Assembly: GCA_027491945.1 (NCBI GenBank)
Contig: JAOZFZ010000013.1
Span: forward strand, 1 to 31,961
Reading direction: 5' to 3'
Source: Thermoproteota archaeon
Lineage (GTDB): Archaea; Thermoproteota; Korarchaeia; JAOZGF01; JAOZFZ01
DNA length: 31,961 bases
Shown: positions 1 to 7,103 of the stretch, piece by piece
Numbering within the stretch: the first letter of the stretch is position 1
Layout: each line of letters opens with the position of its first letter
The notes under the pieces: generated by a model
Seen by the model: the letters and a program-made list of their open reading frames with translations, nothing else
Told to the model about the DNA's origin: nothing
Databases searched by the model: none
Position numbers and translations under genes: made by a program

Positions 1-1774
1 CCCAGCATTCCTTTAACTTAGAAATACTTGCATAAAATTCATTTCTGGCTCTTTCAGACAGAAATTGAACAGTAACAGCGCCTTCATCGCCATTAACGCA
101 GCGTTTAAGCAGGGAGAAGACCCGCCGAGCAACTGAATAGGAGACTGGAATCAGCTCTCCGATCCAAGAGGGAAGGCTTGAATCCTCCCAGCTTCCAGGT
201 TCAACATTAATCCTGCCTTCATTGAGGGATACCATACGCCAAGGGCGCACCTTCATTATGAAGGATGAACCTGGCTCGGCTATTCGGGCTGCAAACTTCT
301 CATCTATAACGCCAATTTCCTTTCCAGAGGAAATGTCAAGAACCCTATAGAGTTTCACATCAGGTATAACCGAGAGGTTCTCAAAGTAATACACCAATCC
401 TCTGCGCGTCCTCTTAAACTTTAATCCGCCTTCATCAAAGTAAATGAGACCAAGATCTCTAAGTAAGTCTAGAACGTCCCTTACAATGCCTTCTTCTATC
501 TTCTTAAAGAAGAAGCTACGCTTTACAACACTTAAAGCTCTCTCCACGCTAACCCAGCCGTGATCCATAGATAAGCCGATCAGCTGATGAGCTAAGATAT
601 CTAAACATCCGATGTGGAGTGGGGGTGGTTCAAGGAATCCGCCTCTCATCAGCTCCACTATGGCAACTGACTCAAGGAGATCAAGAAAGCCGCTAGATAG
701 AATCACACCCTGTGAAACACCATATCTACCATCTTGAAACCTATGGCCAGATCTACCAATCCTCTGAACAAGCTGCGACACTGCTCTCGGAGATAAGAAC
801 TGAATTACCAGGTCGACATCTCCGATGTCTATGCCGAGTTCAAGGGAAGACGTGCAAACCAGCCCCTTCAACCGGCCGCTCCTGAGCTGAGCCTCAACAC
901 TAACTCTATGCTCTTTTGAGAGGGATCCATGGTGAACATGAAGAGGTAGACTTGAAAAAGCGAGTTTAAACCTTGACCCGAGGTTTTCACTCATCTCACG
1001 GGTATTAACAAAGATCAGAACGGATCTCTTATCACTAATAAGATCAGACAGCCTTCTTAATACACAACTCCATTCACCCCGCAGGGCGTACTCCACCCTG
1101 CAGACCATGCGCTTCTCTTCTCTGTCCACAACCACCTCAACAGAGCCATCTCCCGCTAGAATAGATGCCACTTCAGCGGGCGATGCAACAGTCGCTGACA
1201 AACCTATTCTCTGAAAATCACGCCCTATGAATTCTCTGAGCCTCTCAAGCAGCACAAAAAACTGAACACCCCTCTTACTCTCAATAAGCTCGTGGATCTC
1301 ATCAACAACAACAGCCTGAATGGTGCGTAGGTGTTCTCTAAGCCTCTTACCAACCAGCACAGCCTGAAAAGTCTCGGGTGTAGTGATAAGAACATCGGGC
1401 GGGGAGCGCGCCTGAAGAATACGGAGTCTGCGCCCCGTATCCCCATGCCGTACCATAACCGTTAAACCTAGCTTTTCAGCAAGCAATGTCAGCCTCACCA
1501 GCATATCCCTGTTAAGAGCTCGAAGAGGGGTCACATAGACAACCTTAATGCCGGCAGGCCCATTCAGCCGTGAAAGCCTAAGAAGAAGAGGAATCATAGC
1601 AGCTTCTGTCTTACCAGCACCCGTAGGAGCTACAATCAAGAGATTACGTCCAAAATAAACTGGAGAGAAAACTTCACGTTGAAGAGGCGTTAAACCCTCA
1701 ATTCCCACAGATCTGAAATACCTCTTAACCTCTTCAAAGGAGAGACGCTGGAGATGGCCGCTGTTTTCAGGCAT
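1..1774 (-). CDS. lhr: Lhr-type DExH helicase (3' end off the window)
   Basis: This is a superfamily 2 ATP-dependent DNA/RNA helicase of the Lhr (large helicase-related) group, thought to act in archaeal DNA repair and replication restart. The first 591 codons are present and no stop occurs before the window edge. Visible motifs are Walker A APTGAGKTE (residues 49-57), a DEIH box (about 158-161), GLSAT (about 191-195), the conserved HHGSLS stretch, and motif VI QRIGRSGHR near residue 345. They are followed by a winged-helix-like and Lhr-core region. The start is ATG at 1774, overlapping the stop of the upstream SWIM gene by 8 bases, so translation is probably coupled. Hel308 is an alternative, but the DEIH box followed by ESKRG and the HHGSLS motif fit Lhr better. 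Confidence 0.9.
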   Translation of the reverse strand, partial: MPENSGHLQRLSFEEVKRYFRSVGIEGLTPLQREVFSPVYFGRNLLIVAPTGAGKTEAAMIPLLLRLSRLNGPAGIKVVYVTPLRALNRDMLVRLTLLAEKLGLTVMVRHGDTGRRLRILQARSPPDVLITTPETFQAVLVGKRLREHLRTIQAVVVDEIHELIESKRGVQFFVLLERLREFIGRDFQRIGLSATVASPAEVASILAGDGSVEVVVDREEKRMVCRVEYALRGEWSCVLRRLSDLISDKRSVLIFVNTREMSENLGSRFKLAFSSLPLHVHHGSLSKEHRVSVEAQLRSGRLKGLVCTSSLELGIDIGDVDLVIQFLSPRAVSQLVQRIGRSGHRFQDGRYGVSQGVILSSGFLDLLESVAIVELMRGGFLEPPPLHIGCLDILAHQLIGLSMDHGWVSVERALSVVKRSFFFKKIEEGIVRDVLDLLRDLGLIYFDEGGLKFKRTRRGLVYYFENLSVIPDVKLYRVLDISSGKEIGVIDEKFAARIAEPGSSFIMKVRPWRMVSLNEGRINVEPGSWEDSSLPSWIGELIPVSYSVARRVFSLLKRCVNGDEGAVTVQFLSERARNEFYASISKLKECW

Positions 1775-2174
1775 ATACGCTTCTCCACTCCTCCATTAAA
1801 GAGCTATAGGCTTCATCTTCAACCTTAACTGTTCTATACATGCCAAGGAACTCAGCCAGAACCTTAGCAAGAATATGGTAGCACGCGTCTACCCTACCCC
1901 TCACAACAGAGTTCAAGTAAAAGTCGTAACACGCGCAAAAATCATCTGATTCAATGAGATAGTCCCTCTCTCTTCCAACTACAACCCACACAACCCTTCC
2001 ACTTGGATGAAAAACATACTTGAAAACAGACCCCTCAGCTACTGCCCCAACAGCCCTCTCAAACCTTTCCCCATACCGCTCATGAAATCTCCTGCGAATA
2101 TCAGGAGTAATCCTCCCAGCCCTATAAAGCCTCAATTTCAAGTTCTGAAGGCCATCTAGAGAGGGGTGTTTCAA
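1767..2174 (-). CDS. SWIM zinc-finger protein
   Basis: This is a 135-residue protein with a clear SWIM signature: C80-x-C82 then C98-x-H100, followed by the helix ILAKVLAEFL. A beta-rich segment (residues 50-74) precedes it, the usual layout of small archaeal SWIM proteins. SWIM fingers bind DNA or protein; eukaryotic Sws1/Shu2 acts in recombination, but no specific role is known for this protein. The start is TTG at 2174, overlapping the upstream stop (TTGA). The gene lies between an unrecognised gene and the Lhr helicase, overlapping both, so all three are surely one transcript. A helicase accessory role in DNA repair is an inference from this context. Confidence 0.8.
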   Translation of the reverse strand: MKHPSLDGLQNLKLRLYRAGRITPDIRRRFHERYGERFERAVGAVAEGSVFKYVFHPSGRVVWVVVGRERDYLIESDDFCACYDFYLNSVVRGRVDACYHILAKVLAEFLGMYRTVKVEDEAYSSLMEEWRSVYA

Positions 2175-2623
2175 GGCTCAACCTCACCTGCAATGAGGAA
2201 GCAGGGCAGACCCCTAAAGTATTCCCGTAAAGCATTAAAGCTTTCCTCATCTAAGAGAACCGATGAATCACCGACAAGCCTAAACCTGACCTTAGCGTAA
2301 GGGTGGTTCTCCATGAGGTCATCTATCTTCTCTTGGATCCTCCTCTCCTCCTCCGACAGGTCAGGAGGAGAGCGGCCTACGTAAATCCATCTGACACTCC
2401 TCCTCCCGCCAGGTCCCGCAACGTACTCCCACCTGTACCAATACAGGTTTGGGTAACTGTAAACCTTACCCTTTGAGCGGACAACATGTCTCCTTCTCAA
2501 TCTATACCTTGAGCTAACCGATGAAAGCTCACGCTGAAGAGCCCCAATTCTCTCCTCAAAGTCCCTCTCAAGCTTTCTCAGTACCTCCCCACCGCCAACA
2601 ACAAGGATCCAGCCACACCGCAT
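2171..2623 (-). CDS. Unrecognised protein heading the SWIM/Lhr operon
   Basis: I do not recognise a named family. The protein has about 150 residues. An N-terminal helix with coiled-coil character (residues 12-30) is followed by a basic strand region and a Tyr/Trp-rich beta-hairpin segment (YPNLYWYRWEY, then RWIYVGR). A charged helix (SEEERRIQEKIDDL) and a C-terminal alpha/beta part follow. The hairpin recalls small archaeal proteins with a Y-x-R-...-YVG pattern, but this is only a resemblance. I chose ATG at 2623. A longer reading from 2647 would run through the dyad element, while the TATA-like ATTTATAT at 2656-2649 predicts transcription starting at about 2625, giving an almost leaderless mRNA. 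The stop overlaps the SWIM gene start. Confidence 0.6.
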   Translation of the reverse strand: MRCGWILVVGGGEVLRKLERDFEERIGALQRELSSVSSRYRLRRRHVVRSKGKVYSYPNLYWYRWEYVAGPGGRRSVRWIYVGRSPPDLSEEERRIQEKIDDLMENHPYAKVRFRLVGDSSVLLDEESFNALREYFRGLPCFLIAGEVEP

Positions 2624-2628
2624 GGTAT

Positions 2629-2674
2629 GTTTTGTGCAAAAAAGCATGATATAAATCTATGTATTGCACAAAAC
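2629..2674. repeat. 46-bp dyad element, copy A
   Basis: Left arm GTTTTGTGCAA (2629-2639) and right arm TTGCACAAAAC (2664-2674) are perfect reverse complements, separated by a 24-bp AT-rich spacer. Copies B and C have the same arm sequence (R/Y variation at one position) and exactly the same spacer length, but unrelated spacer sequence. The spacer here holds a TATA-like box. Each arm is itself nearly palindromic (TTGYRCAA), as expected if each binds a protein dimer. The sequence does not show whether this is an operator or a recombination/transposition end. Confidence 0.85.
2649..2656. promoter_or_regulatory. Bidirectional TATA box inside dyad element A
   Basis: ATATAAAT on the plus strand reads ATTTATAT on the minus strand. 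On the minus strand it lies about 27 bases upstream of the ATG at 2623. On the plus strand it predicts initiation near 2680, upstream of the dehydrogenase ATG at 2733. The dyad arms lie on both sides, one near each predicted start point, so a bound protein could block both promoters. TATA placement is inference. Confidence 0.55.
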
Positions 2675-2732
2675 CAAAGGCTAAAAAACAGGGGAAACCT
2701 AAGAACCCGGCCGCAGCAAGGGTCGAAGAACA

Positions 2733-4103
2733 ATGAAAAGAATAACAATAGTAGGGGCAGGCCCAGCCGGGCTAGCAGCGGCATACAAATTAACAGAGAA
2801 AAAAACAGCAGAAATAAGGATAATAGACTGTGGAAACGAGCCACATGCTCGTAAATGCCCCCTTGAATCCACCCGCGTGTGCCATCAATGTGAACCATGT
2901 AAGATACTGACAGGTGTCGGGGGAGCTGGACTTCTTTCAGCAGGAAGGCTAAACCTAAGGCCGGATATAGGCGGCGATCTCGAAGAATTAACCGGGTCAA
3001 GCAAAAAGGCGTGGGATCTCATTGAGGAGGTTGACGACTTCTTTCTAAAGTTTGGTGCACCCAAAAAAGTGTATGGAATAAACTCAGAAGTGATCAATCT
3101 TGAACAAAGAGCGGCAGCAGCAGGGGTAAAGTTCATACCAATAAAACAAAGGTTCATAGGAAGCGATAATGCAGTTAACATAGTCACAAACATCCAGAGA
3201 TACCTAGAAAAGAGGGGGGTAAAATTTCTACTCAACATAAAAGTTGAGGAAATAGAAAGAGAAATCGGAGGGTACGTGCTGCAGACAACACATGGAAAAA
3301 TTAAGACAGACATACTCCTAGTGGCTCCAGGAAGATATGGTGCAAACTGGCTGTCAAAACAGGCAAGAAAACTAGGAATAAAACAAAGATATGAACCAGT
3401 AGATGTCGGTGTAAGGGTAGAAGTCCCAGCACTGATCATGGATCCAGTAACAAAAATAAGTCTCGATCCAAAATTCCACATCTACACAAAAACCTACGAT
3501 GACTTCGCCAGAACATTTTGTGTCAATGAAAGAGGGTTTGTTGTAAGAGAGGTATATGACGACCTAATTCTAGTAAACGGCCATGCAATGGTTGAAAAGA
3601 AATCAGAAAATACAAACTTCGCTCTTCTAATAAGAATAAAACTAACAGAACCATTAGAGAACACAACAGCCTTCGGAAGACAAATAGCAAAGCAAGCAAA
3701 CACGCTAGGAGGAGGAAAACCAATAATACAAAAACTGGGAGACCTAGAAAGGGGCAGAAGATCAACATGGAAAAGAATAAGATCAAATATAATTAAACCA
3801 ACACTAATCGATGTAACACCAGGAGACCTAGCACTTGTATTGCCTCATCGCATACTCACCGATATACTAGAAGGACTAAATGCCATTGACAAGGTAATAC
3901 CGGGAATTCACAGCCCATCAACACTAATATATGCCCCAGAAGTAAAGTTTTCAGCAAACAGAATAGAAGTAAATAAAAACATGGAGGCAATAAAGAATCT
4001 ATTTGTTGCAGGAGACGGAGCAGGACTGTCAAGAGGAATAGTTACAGCAGCAGCCACAGGAATCTTAGCTGCAGAGGGAATCCTAAAGAAAATTCAGCAA
4101 TAA
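2733..4103 (+). CDS. FAD-dependent dehydrogenase, COG2509-like
   Basis: This is a 456-residue flavoprotein. An N-terminal Rossmann motif VGAGPAGLAAAYKL (residues 7-20) binds the ADP part of FAD. A cysteine-rich segment follows (CPLESTRVCHQCEPC, about 46-60), then GGAGLLSAGRLNL. A C-terminal FAD motif, NLFVAGDGAGLSRG, is typical of the NAD(FAD)-utilising dehydrogenase family COG2509. The substrate is unknown. The cysteines could hold a metal centre or a redox disulfide, but I cannot tell. The coding strand is strikingly rich in A (AAA, ATA, ACA, GGA codons), unlike the neighbouring operons, and the gene sits exactly between dyad elements A and B. Both facts suggest recent acquisition. The SD is weak (AAGGGTCG). 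Confidence 0.85.
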   Translation: MKRITIVGAGPAGLAAAYKLTEKKTAEIRIIDCGNEPHARKCPLESTRVCHQCEPCKILTGVGGAGLLSAGRLNLRPDIGGDLEELTGSSKKAWDLIEEVDDFFLKFGAPKKVYGINSEVINLEQRAAAAGVKFIPIKQRFIGSDNAVNIVTNIQRYLEKRGVKFLLNIKVEEIEREIGGYVLQTTHGKIKTDILLVAPGRYGANWLSKQARKLGIKQRYEPVDVGVRVEVPALIMDPVTKISLDPKFHIYTKTYDDFARTFCVNERGFVVREVYDDLILVNGHAMVEKKSENTNFALLIRIKLTEPLENTTAFGRQIAKQANTLGGGKPIIQKLGDLERGRRSTWKRIRSNIIKPTLIDVTPGDLALVLPHRILTDILEGLNAIDKVIPGIHSPSTLIYAPEVKFSANRIEVNKNMEAIKNLFVAGDGAGLSRGIVTAAATGILAAEGILKKIQQ

Positions 4104-4112
4104 GAAAATCTT

Positions 4113-4158
4113 GTTTTGTACAAATAACTATTTTGACATAACTATTATTGCACAAAAC
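4113..4158. repeat. 46-bp dyad element, copy B
   Basis: Arms GTTTTGTACAA (4113-4123) and TTGCACAAAAC (4148-4158) enclose a 24-bp spacer. The arms pair at all but one position. The element begins 9 bases after the dehydrogenase stop codon. I see no good TATA box in this spacer, so a purely promoter-linked role fits copy B less well than copy A. Confidence 0.85.
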
Positions 4159-4603
4159 CCTAGGAACCTTGGACTCAGCCACAGACTCATCATCTTCCAT
4201 TATTTCCTCAATGAATTATGCCGCAAAACAATACATATCTTTTACTATTTGATTACACTTAAGAGAAAAGTAGGGGTGTGGGTGTCGGCTAATTTTTCGA
4301 ATAATACGCACATTATTCTCAGCAATTGAGTATTGATGTATACCTTCTTTACACCCCCCTCTTTTCCACTGAATGACCATAATCTCAATGCAGACCAGCT
4401 GTTACAATTAGAACTTTGTCTACATGTCTCCTTACTTTCAATGCAAGTGATCAGCCCAGCTATCTTTTTATACGGGGAAACTAAAAGTCAATTCTGTTTA
4501 TAAGTGGAAAAACACCCTGTTCAGGTAAAACTTTAATTTTCCCGATGAATCATCGCAGTATACTAGTTCACAATCTGTATACCCCTGTTGATAGATTATT
4601 AGC
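4159..4603. other. Gene-poor AT-rich region between dyad B and the winged-helix gene
   Basis: No convincing gene is present. Open stretches are short and change frame. TATA-like sequences occur at about 4465-4471 (TTTTTATA) and 4498-4504 (TTTATAA) and could drive the downstream gene. One CTTTCAAT sequence resembles the start of some archaeal CRISPR repeats but occurs once. A weak dyad, AATAATacgcacATTATT, lies at about 4299-4316. Confidence 0.4.
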
Positions 4604-5059
4604 ATGTTAATAATCAGTGGAAATTACTGTATTACGGGTGATCCATTGGCTGAAGGGAACAACCTCAAGAAAATCAAAAGAACACGCATTATATTTGATA
4701 TCTATGACAATGGTGAGATTAAACTTTCAGTTGAAGGCAAACTAGACCCCTCGATCCTAGCCGATCTCATGGCTAAAATAGCACTCACTTCACAAAACAG
4801 TGGATCTTTCTCACTCATTCAATCATCCTTCACCTCCATCTCCGATAAACTCTGGCAACTCATCCATACGAGGTTCAGAGGAGTCTGGTTCACAAGCAGC
4901 GAACTTAGAAAGGTCTACTTCGAGGTCTTTGGTGAAGAACTACCAAAAAACAAGGCCTCAACATACCTCTACAGGTTCTACACAAGCGGCAGACTGCTAA
5001 GGAAGGAAGGAAGACCAGCCTACAAATACAAACTTGCAATGGTAAAAACTCTAGATTAA
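4604..5059 (+). CDS. Putative winged-helix regulator
   Basis: This 151-residue protein is not identified by name. Residues about 25-60 form a beta-hairpin-like part (IIFDIYDNGEIKLSVEG) and a helix. A Ser/Thr-rich linker follows. Residues about 85-146 look like a winged helix: WQLIHTRFRGVWFTSSELRKVY gives two helices, the KASTYLYRFYTSGRLLRK segment a recognition helix, and GRPAYKYKLA the wing. The start is uncertain. ATG 4604 is used, but no strong SD precedes it and the conserved-looking part begins about 20 residues later. The gene stands alone between dyad copies B and C, so it is the obvious candidate to bind them. That link is inference. Confidence 0.55.
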   Translation: MLIISGNYCITGDPLAEGNNLKKIKRTRIIFDIYDNGEIKLSVEGKLDPSILADLMAKIALTSQNSGSFSLIQSSFTSISDKLWQLIHTRFRGVWFTSSELRKVYFEVFGEELPKNKASTYLYRFYTSGRLLRKEGRPAYKYKLAMVKTLD

Positions 5060-5111
5060 AGTAAGAGATCACTACTCGTATTTAATTGTACATTGATGTT
5101 CTAAGATTGTT

Positions 5112-5128
5112 CTCTAATTTAATTAGAG
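5112..5128. repeat. Perfect 17-bp palindrome
   Basis: CTCTAATT, a central T, then AATTAGAG. It lies about 50 bases after the stop of the winged-helix gene. It has no loop, so an operator is more likely than a terminator hairpin. AT-rich sequence makes a chance occurrence possible. Confidence 0.5.
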
Positions 5129-5145
5129 TTTATTAATTACCATAC

Positions 5146-5259
5146 CTATTTGATTGCTGTACTCATAGCAGGTGCAAGTTTAATGGAGACTACAGGTATG
5201 CCTAGATCTTCCCTTTCTCTATAGATCTCCTCACCCATTAAGTAGGCTCCCAAAGCCAA
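5146..5259 (-). pseudogene. 37-codon remnant of an unidentified gene
   Basis: On the minus strand, TTG at 5259 opens a frame reading LALGAYLMGEEIYRER followed by EDLGIPVVSIKLAPAMSTAIK and a stop at 5146. The alternation of a helix and a strand, and the residue mix, look like a genuine protein C-terminus, but I cannot name it. The frame is closed by a TAG just upstream, at the inner end of dyad C, as if the 5' part of the gene was lost where that element sits. Confidence 0.3.
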
Positions 5260-5261
5260 CT

Positions 5262-5307
5262 ATTTTGTACAATATTTGGACTTAATCTAATGATTATTGT
5301 ACAAAAC
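5262..5307. repeat. 46-bp dyad element, copy C
   Basis: Arms ATTTTGTACAA (5262-5272) and TTGTACAAAAC (5297-5307) enclose a 24-bp spacer. Pairing continues outward imperfectly: CCCAAAG at about 5249-5255 pairs with CTTTGGG near 5313-5319, giving arms of about 24 bp with 20 matches. Copies A and B lack this extension. The element is the right-hand boundary of the AT-rich accessory block. Confidence 0.8.
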
Positions 5308-5439
5308 AAGTGACTTTGGGTGACCAATCCCCGCGGTACTCTCAGCTTTAGTTATGGGCTGTATGGCTACAGAACAGAAGGTTGCGTGATTAATGCCTCA
5401 CCACAAAACATTTTTCTCCCATGCATTTCCCCCTTTGCG

Positions 5440-5934
5440 TTATCTGTACTTTGTGTAGATTATTCCGTTTAACTTGGAGGCTTCAAAGAATACTAGGTCT
5501 CGATCACCTGCTAGGTGTTTTTTCTCTGCTAAGTCATAGAGCAGAACTTCACATCTCTGCTGTCTATATTTTTTGGCCTGTATGAGAGCTGCCCTTGTAA
5601 ATCCAGTTAAACTCACTATTATAATCCTAATCTGTTATCTTTTCATCCTCCTCATTAGAACGGTCTCCACTATTTGGCGTGCTGTTTCTAACCCTACTGT
5701 TTCCTGCGAGAGTTTAACCTCTAGGCCATTTTGATATGTGAACAACAATCCCCTTTTCCACCTTCTCTCTACCCTTTGGTTACCGAGGAAAAACAGGGCT
5801 TCATCTTCTTTGCTGTTGCGCAGCACCCCCTTCCTTATATAACAGGCCTGAAGCACAGCTAAAGCCTTTCCAAACGGCAAATCCCTTCTTATACGATAGC
5901 CAAGTGCTCTGTACTTATCCTCCACGGTCTTCAT
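5440..5934 (-). pseudogene. Broken nuclease-like gene with one in-frame TAA
   Basis: ATG at 5934 opens 99 codons to a TAA at 5637-5635. The same frame then continues without interruption for 64 more codons to a TAA at 5440. The second part (IIIVSLTGFTRAALIQAKKY, then EVLLYDLAEK and a final FFEASKLNGIIY) resembles the C-terminus of Mrr-like or restriction-endonuclease-like proteins. The first part contains GLEVKLS, a candidate E-x-K of a PD-(D/E)XK nuclease. The halves therefore look like one gene of about 164 codons cut by a nonsense mutation. Alternatives are a short functional 99-residue protein, or readthrough. No partner methylase is nearby. Confidence 0.5.
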
Positions 5935-6029
5935 GATCTTCCTAAAGACCTTTAACCTATCCTCAAAACACCCTTTCCTTCTTCCCTCACTAATATTTTA
6001 CCCTCTTCATACAGAAATCGTGAAGGTTT

Positions 6030-6425
6030 TCATTCAGATAAGAGTATATTGTGTGCGAGTTCTCTATCCTTTAAGGCTATGCTCCAGAGGCCTTGTAGTT
6101 TTTCTCCGTCAAGGATTAGGATGTTGTTTCTTGTCGCAAATTTAATGGCTTCTGAGGTGAATAGGGCGTTTGTCGCCACTGCTCCGTAACGGATTCCCAG
6201 ATCAATTAGAACGCTTAGAAATTCTGCGATGGCGAATTTGCCTACCTTGTCTGTTTCATACTCCCTCTGTTTACAGCTTACGGCGTAGATTTCACCGTCT
6301 TGATTGACGGCTCAAATGTCCAGTTTGTGTTCTCAAATTCGTTTTCTTTTTTCAACTTGGAATTCAAGTAGGGTGAGGAGCGTGGCGACGTAATTTTTGA
6401 GTAAACGGCCAGAAGACATGTTCAT
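6030..6425 (-). pseudogene. PD-(D/E)XK-like nuclease gene with two in-frame TGA codons
   Basis: A single frame runs from ATG 6425 (or 6419) to TGA at 6032-6030 but contains two earlier TGA codons, six residues apart. It reads LLKNYVATLLTLLEFQVEKR, then RI-stop-EHKLDI-stop-AVNQDGEIYAVSCKQ, then KFAIAEFLSVLIDLGIRYGA and a C-terminal ILILDGEKLQGLW. The D-x-x...-G-E-I-Y-A-V-S-C-K pattern and the closing dGeKL segment are typical of Mrr-like restriction endonuclease folds. The frame is otherwise intact, so the stops are recent. A CGA-to-TGA or TGG-to-TGA change would explain them. UGA recoding is a less likely alternative. An SD-like GGGGATGA and a TATA-like TTTTAAATA lie upstream. Confidence 0.55.
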
Positions 6426-6775
6426 CCCCGGCGGAGGCTTTAATTTCCCTTTTCTAATCCATATTTAAAACACATGTCATTAGAAGGTTTTATCTAAGAA
6501 AAACCGAGGCGTTCCAGCATCAGTATTGTTAAAGTTACTGTCTTGGTGGTTCTCGGTGTTTCATGACCTGGAAGAGGACTATAATTGTCGATTACGCGTT
6601 AGATCAATCTGCAGACTGGGCTTAGATCGTTGATAACGTAAACTTTGCGAAGAAGTGTAATTTCAAGGATGGTCCCATTCAGGGATCTTGATAATATCGC
6701 AACAGCTTATCCTATCCGTTGATGTGGAAGGTCTCCTAGGGGGGCTTCGTGTGGCGGTGGAAGCGCCTGTTTTTT
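6426..6775. other. Intergenic region with a possible coding remnant
   Basis: There is no intact gene. The minus strand of about 6494-6706 reads as two open blocks of some 35 codons in one frame, separated by a single TAA. The second contains SPLPGHETPRTTKTVTLTIL and ends ERLGFS-stop. This may be another decayed gene or chance. No hairpin terminator or RNA gene is evident. Confidence 0.3.
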
Positions 6776-7090
6776 CTAGTACTCCCGCCAGGTTGTACGG
6801 CATTTTGTGCAGATAAAATATCTTGTTTCTCCTTCATCTGCTGATCTTGTTTGTCTTAGGATCCAGTATGCTTCGGTGTTGCCGCATTTTGGACATAGAA
6901 CCTTTGTTTTTGGCAGGGTTAAGATGTCTTCCTCGATTACTATTGTCCCCTCTACTTCCTGTTTAGGTGCTTCATAAACCGTTATTTGGTGGTTTTCGAT
7001 GCTTATCTCGTGGCCGTTTGTGCAGATGTATATTTTCTTTCCGTTTTCCTCCTTTACTTGGATTAGATTGCCGCATTTTGGACAGAACAT
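6776..7090 (-). CDS. tfs: Transcription factor S (TFIIS-like RNA cleavage factor)
   Basis: TFS stimulates the intrinsic RNA cleavage of archaeal RNA polymerase to rescue backtracked complexes. An N-terminal ribbon begins MFCPKCGN, with C23 and a nearby H27 as further candidate ligands. The second pair is therefore not the standard C-x2-C. The C-terminal ribbon has CPKCG (66-70), the catalytic acidic pair in RSADEGETRYF (D85, E86), CTKC (94-97) and the terminal TWREY. ATG 7090 follows an SD (GGTGA) with 5-base spacing; the GTG nine bases upstream overlaps that SD and is less likely. The gene lies at the 3' end of the rpoL cluster. Confidence 0.93.
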   Translation of the reverse strand: MFCPKCGNLIQVKEENGKKIYICTNGHEISIENHQITVYEAPKQEVEGTIVIEEDILTLPKTKVLCPKCGNTEAYWILRQTRSADEGETRYFICTKCRTTWREY

Positions 7091-7103
7091 TTTCTTCACC
7101 GGT

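Larger units (their letters stand above)
5060..5439. other. Decayed region containing dyad C
   Basis: No intact gene is visible. It holds a perfect 17-bp palindrome at 5112-5128, a 37-codon coding-like remnant on the minus strand (5146-5259) and dyad element C. The rest (5308-5439) has only short open stretches. Confidence 0.4.

Noticed and set aside
2733..3786. Several long minus-strand frames inside the dehydrogenase gene
   Set aside because: The A-rich coding strand depletes stops on the opposite strand; the translations are Phe/Ser/Leu-rich shadows with no motifs.
4111..4329. 72-codon open frame over dyad B
   Set aside because: It runs through the dyad and non-conserved AT-rich DNA, with no SD and no protein-like pattern.
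4430..4460. CTTTCAAT resembling a CRISPR repeat end
   Set aside because: It occurs once with no regularly spaced copies.
2629..5307. Insertion sequence with terminal repeats spanning dyads A to C
   Set aside because: There is no transposase, no obvious target-site duplication, and the dyads occur three times rather than only at the ends. Kept only as a hypothesis in the findings.
6780..6810. ATTTTGTGCAG in the tfs gene as a fourth dyad arm
   Set aside because: It is a single arm with a mismatch and no partner 24 bases away; it lies within coding sequence.
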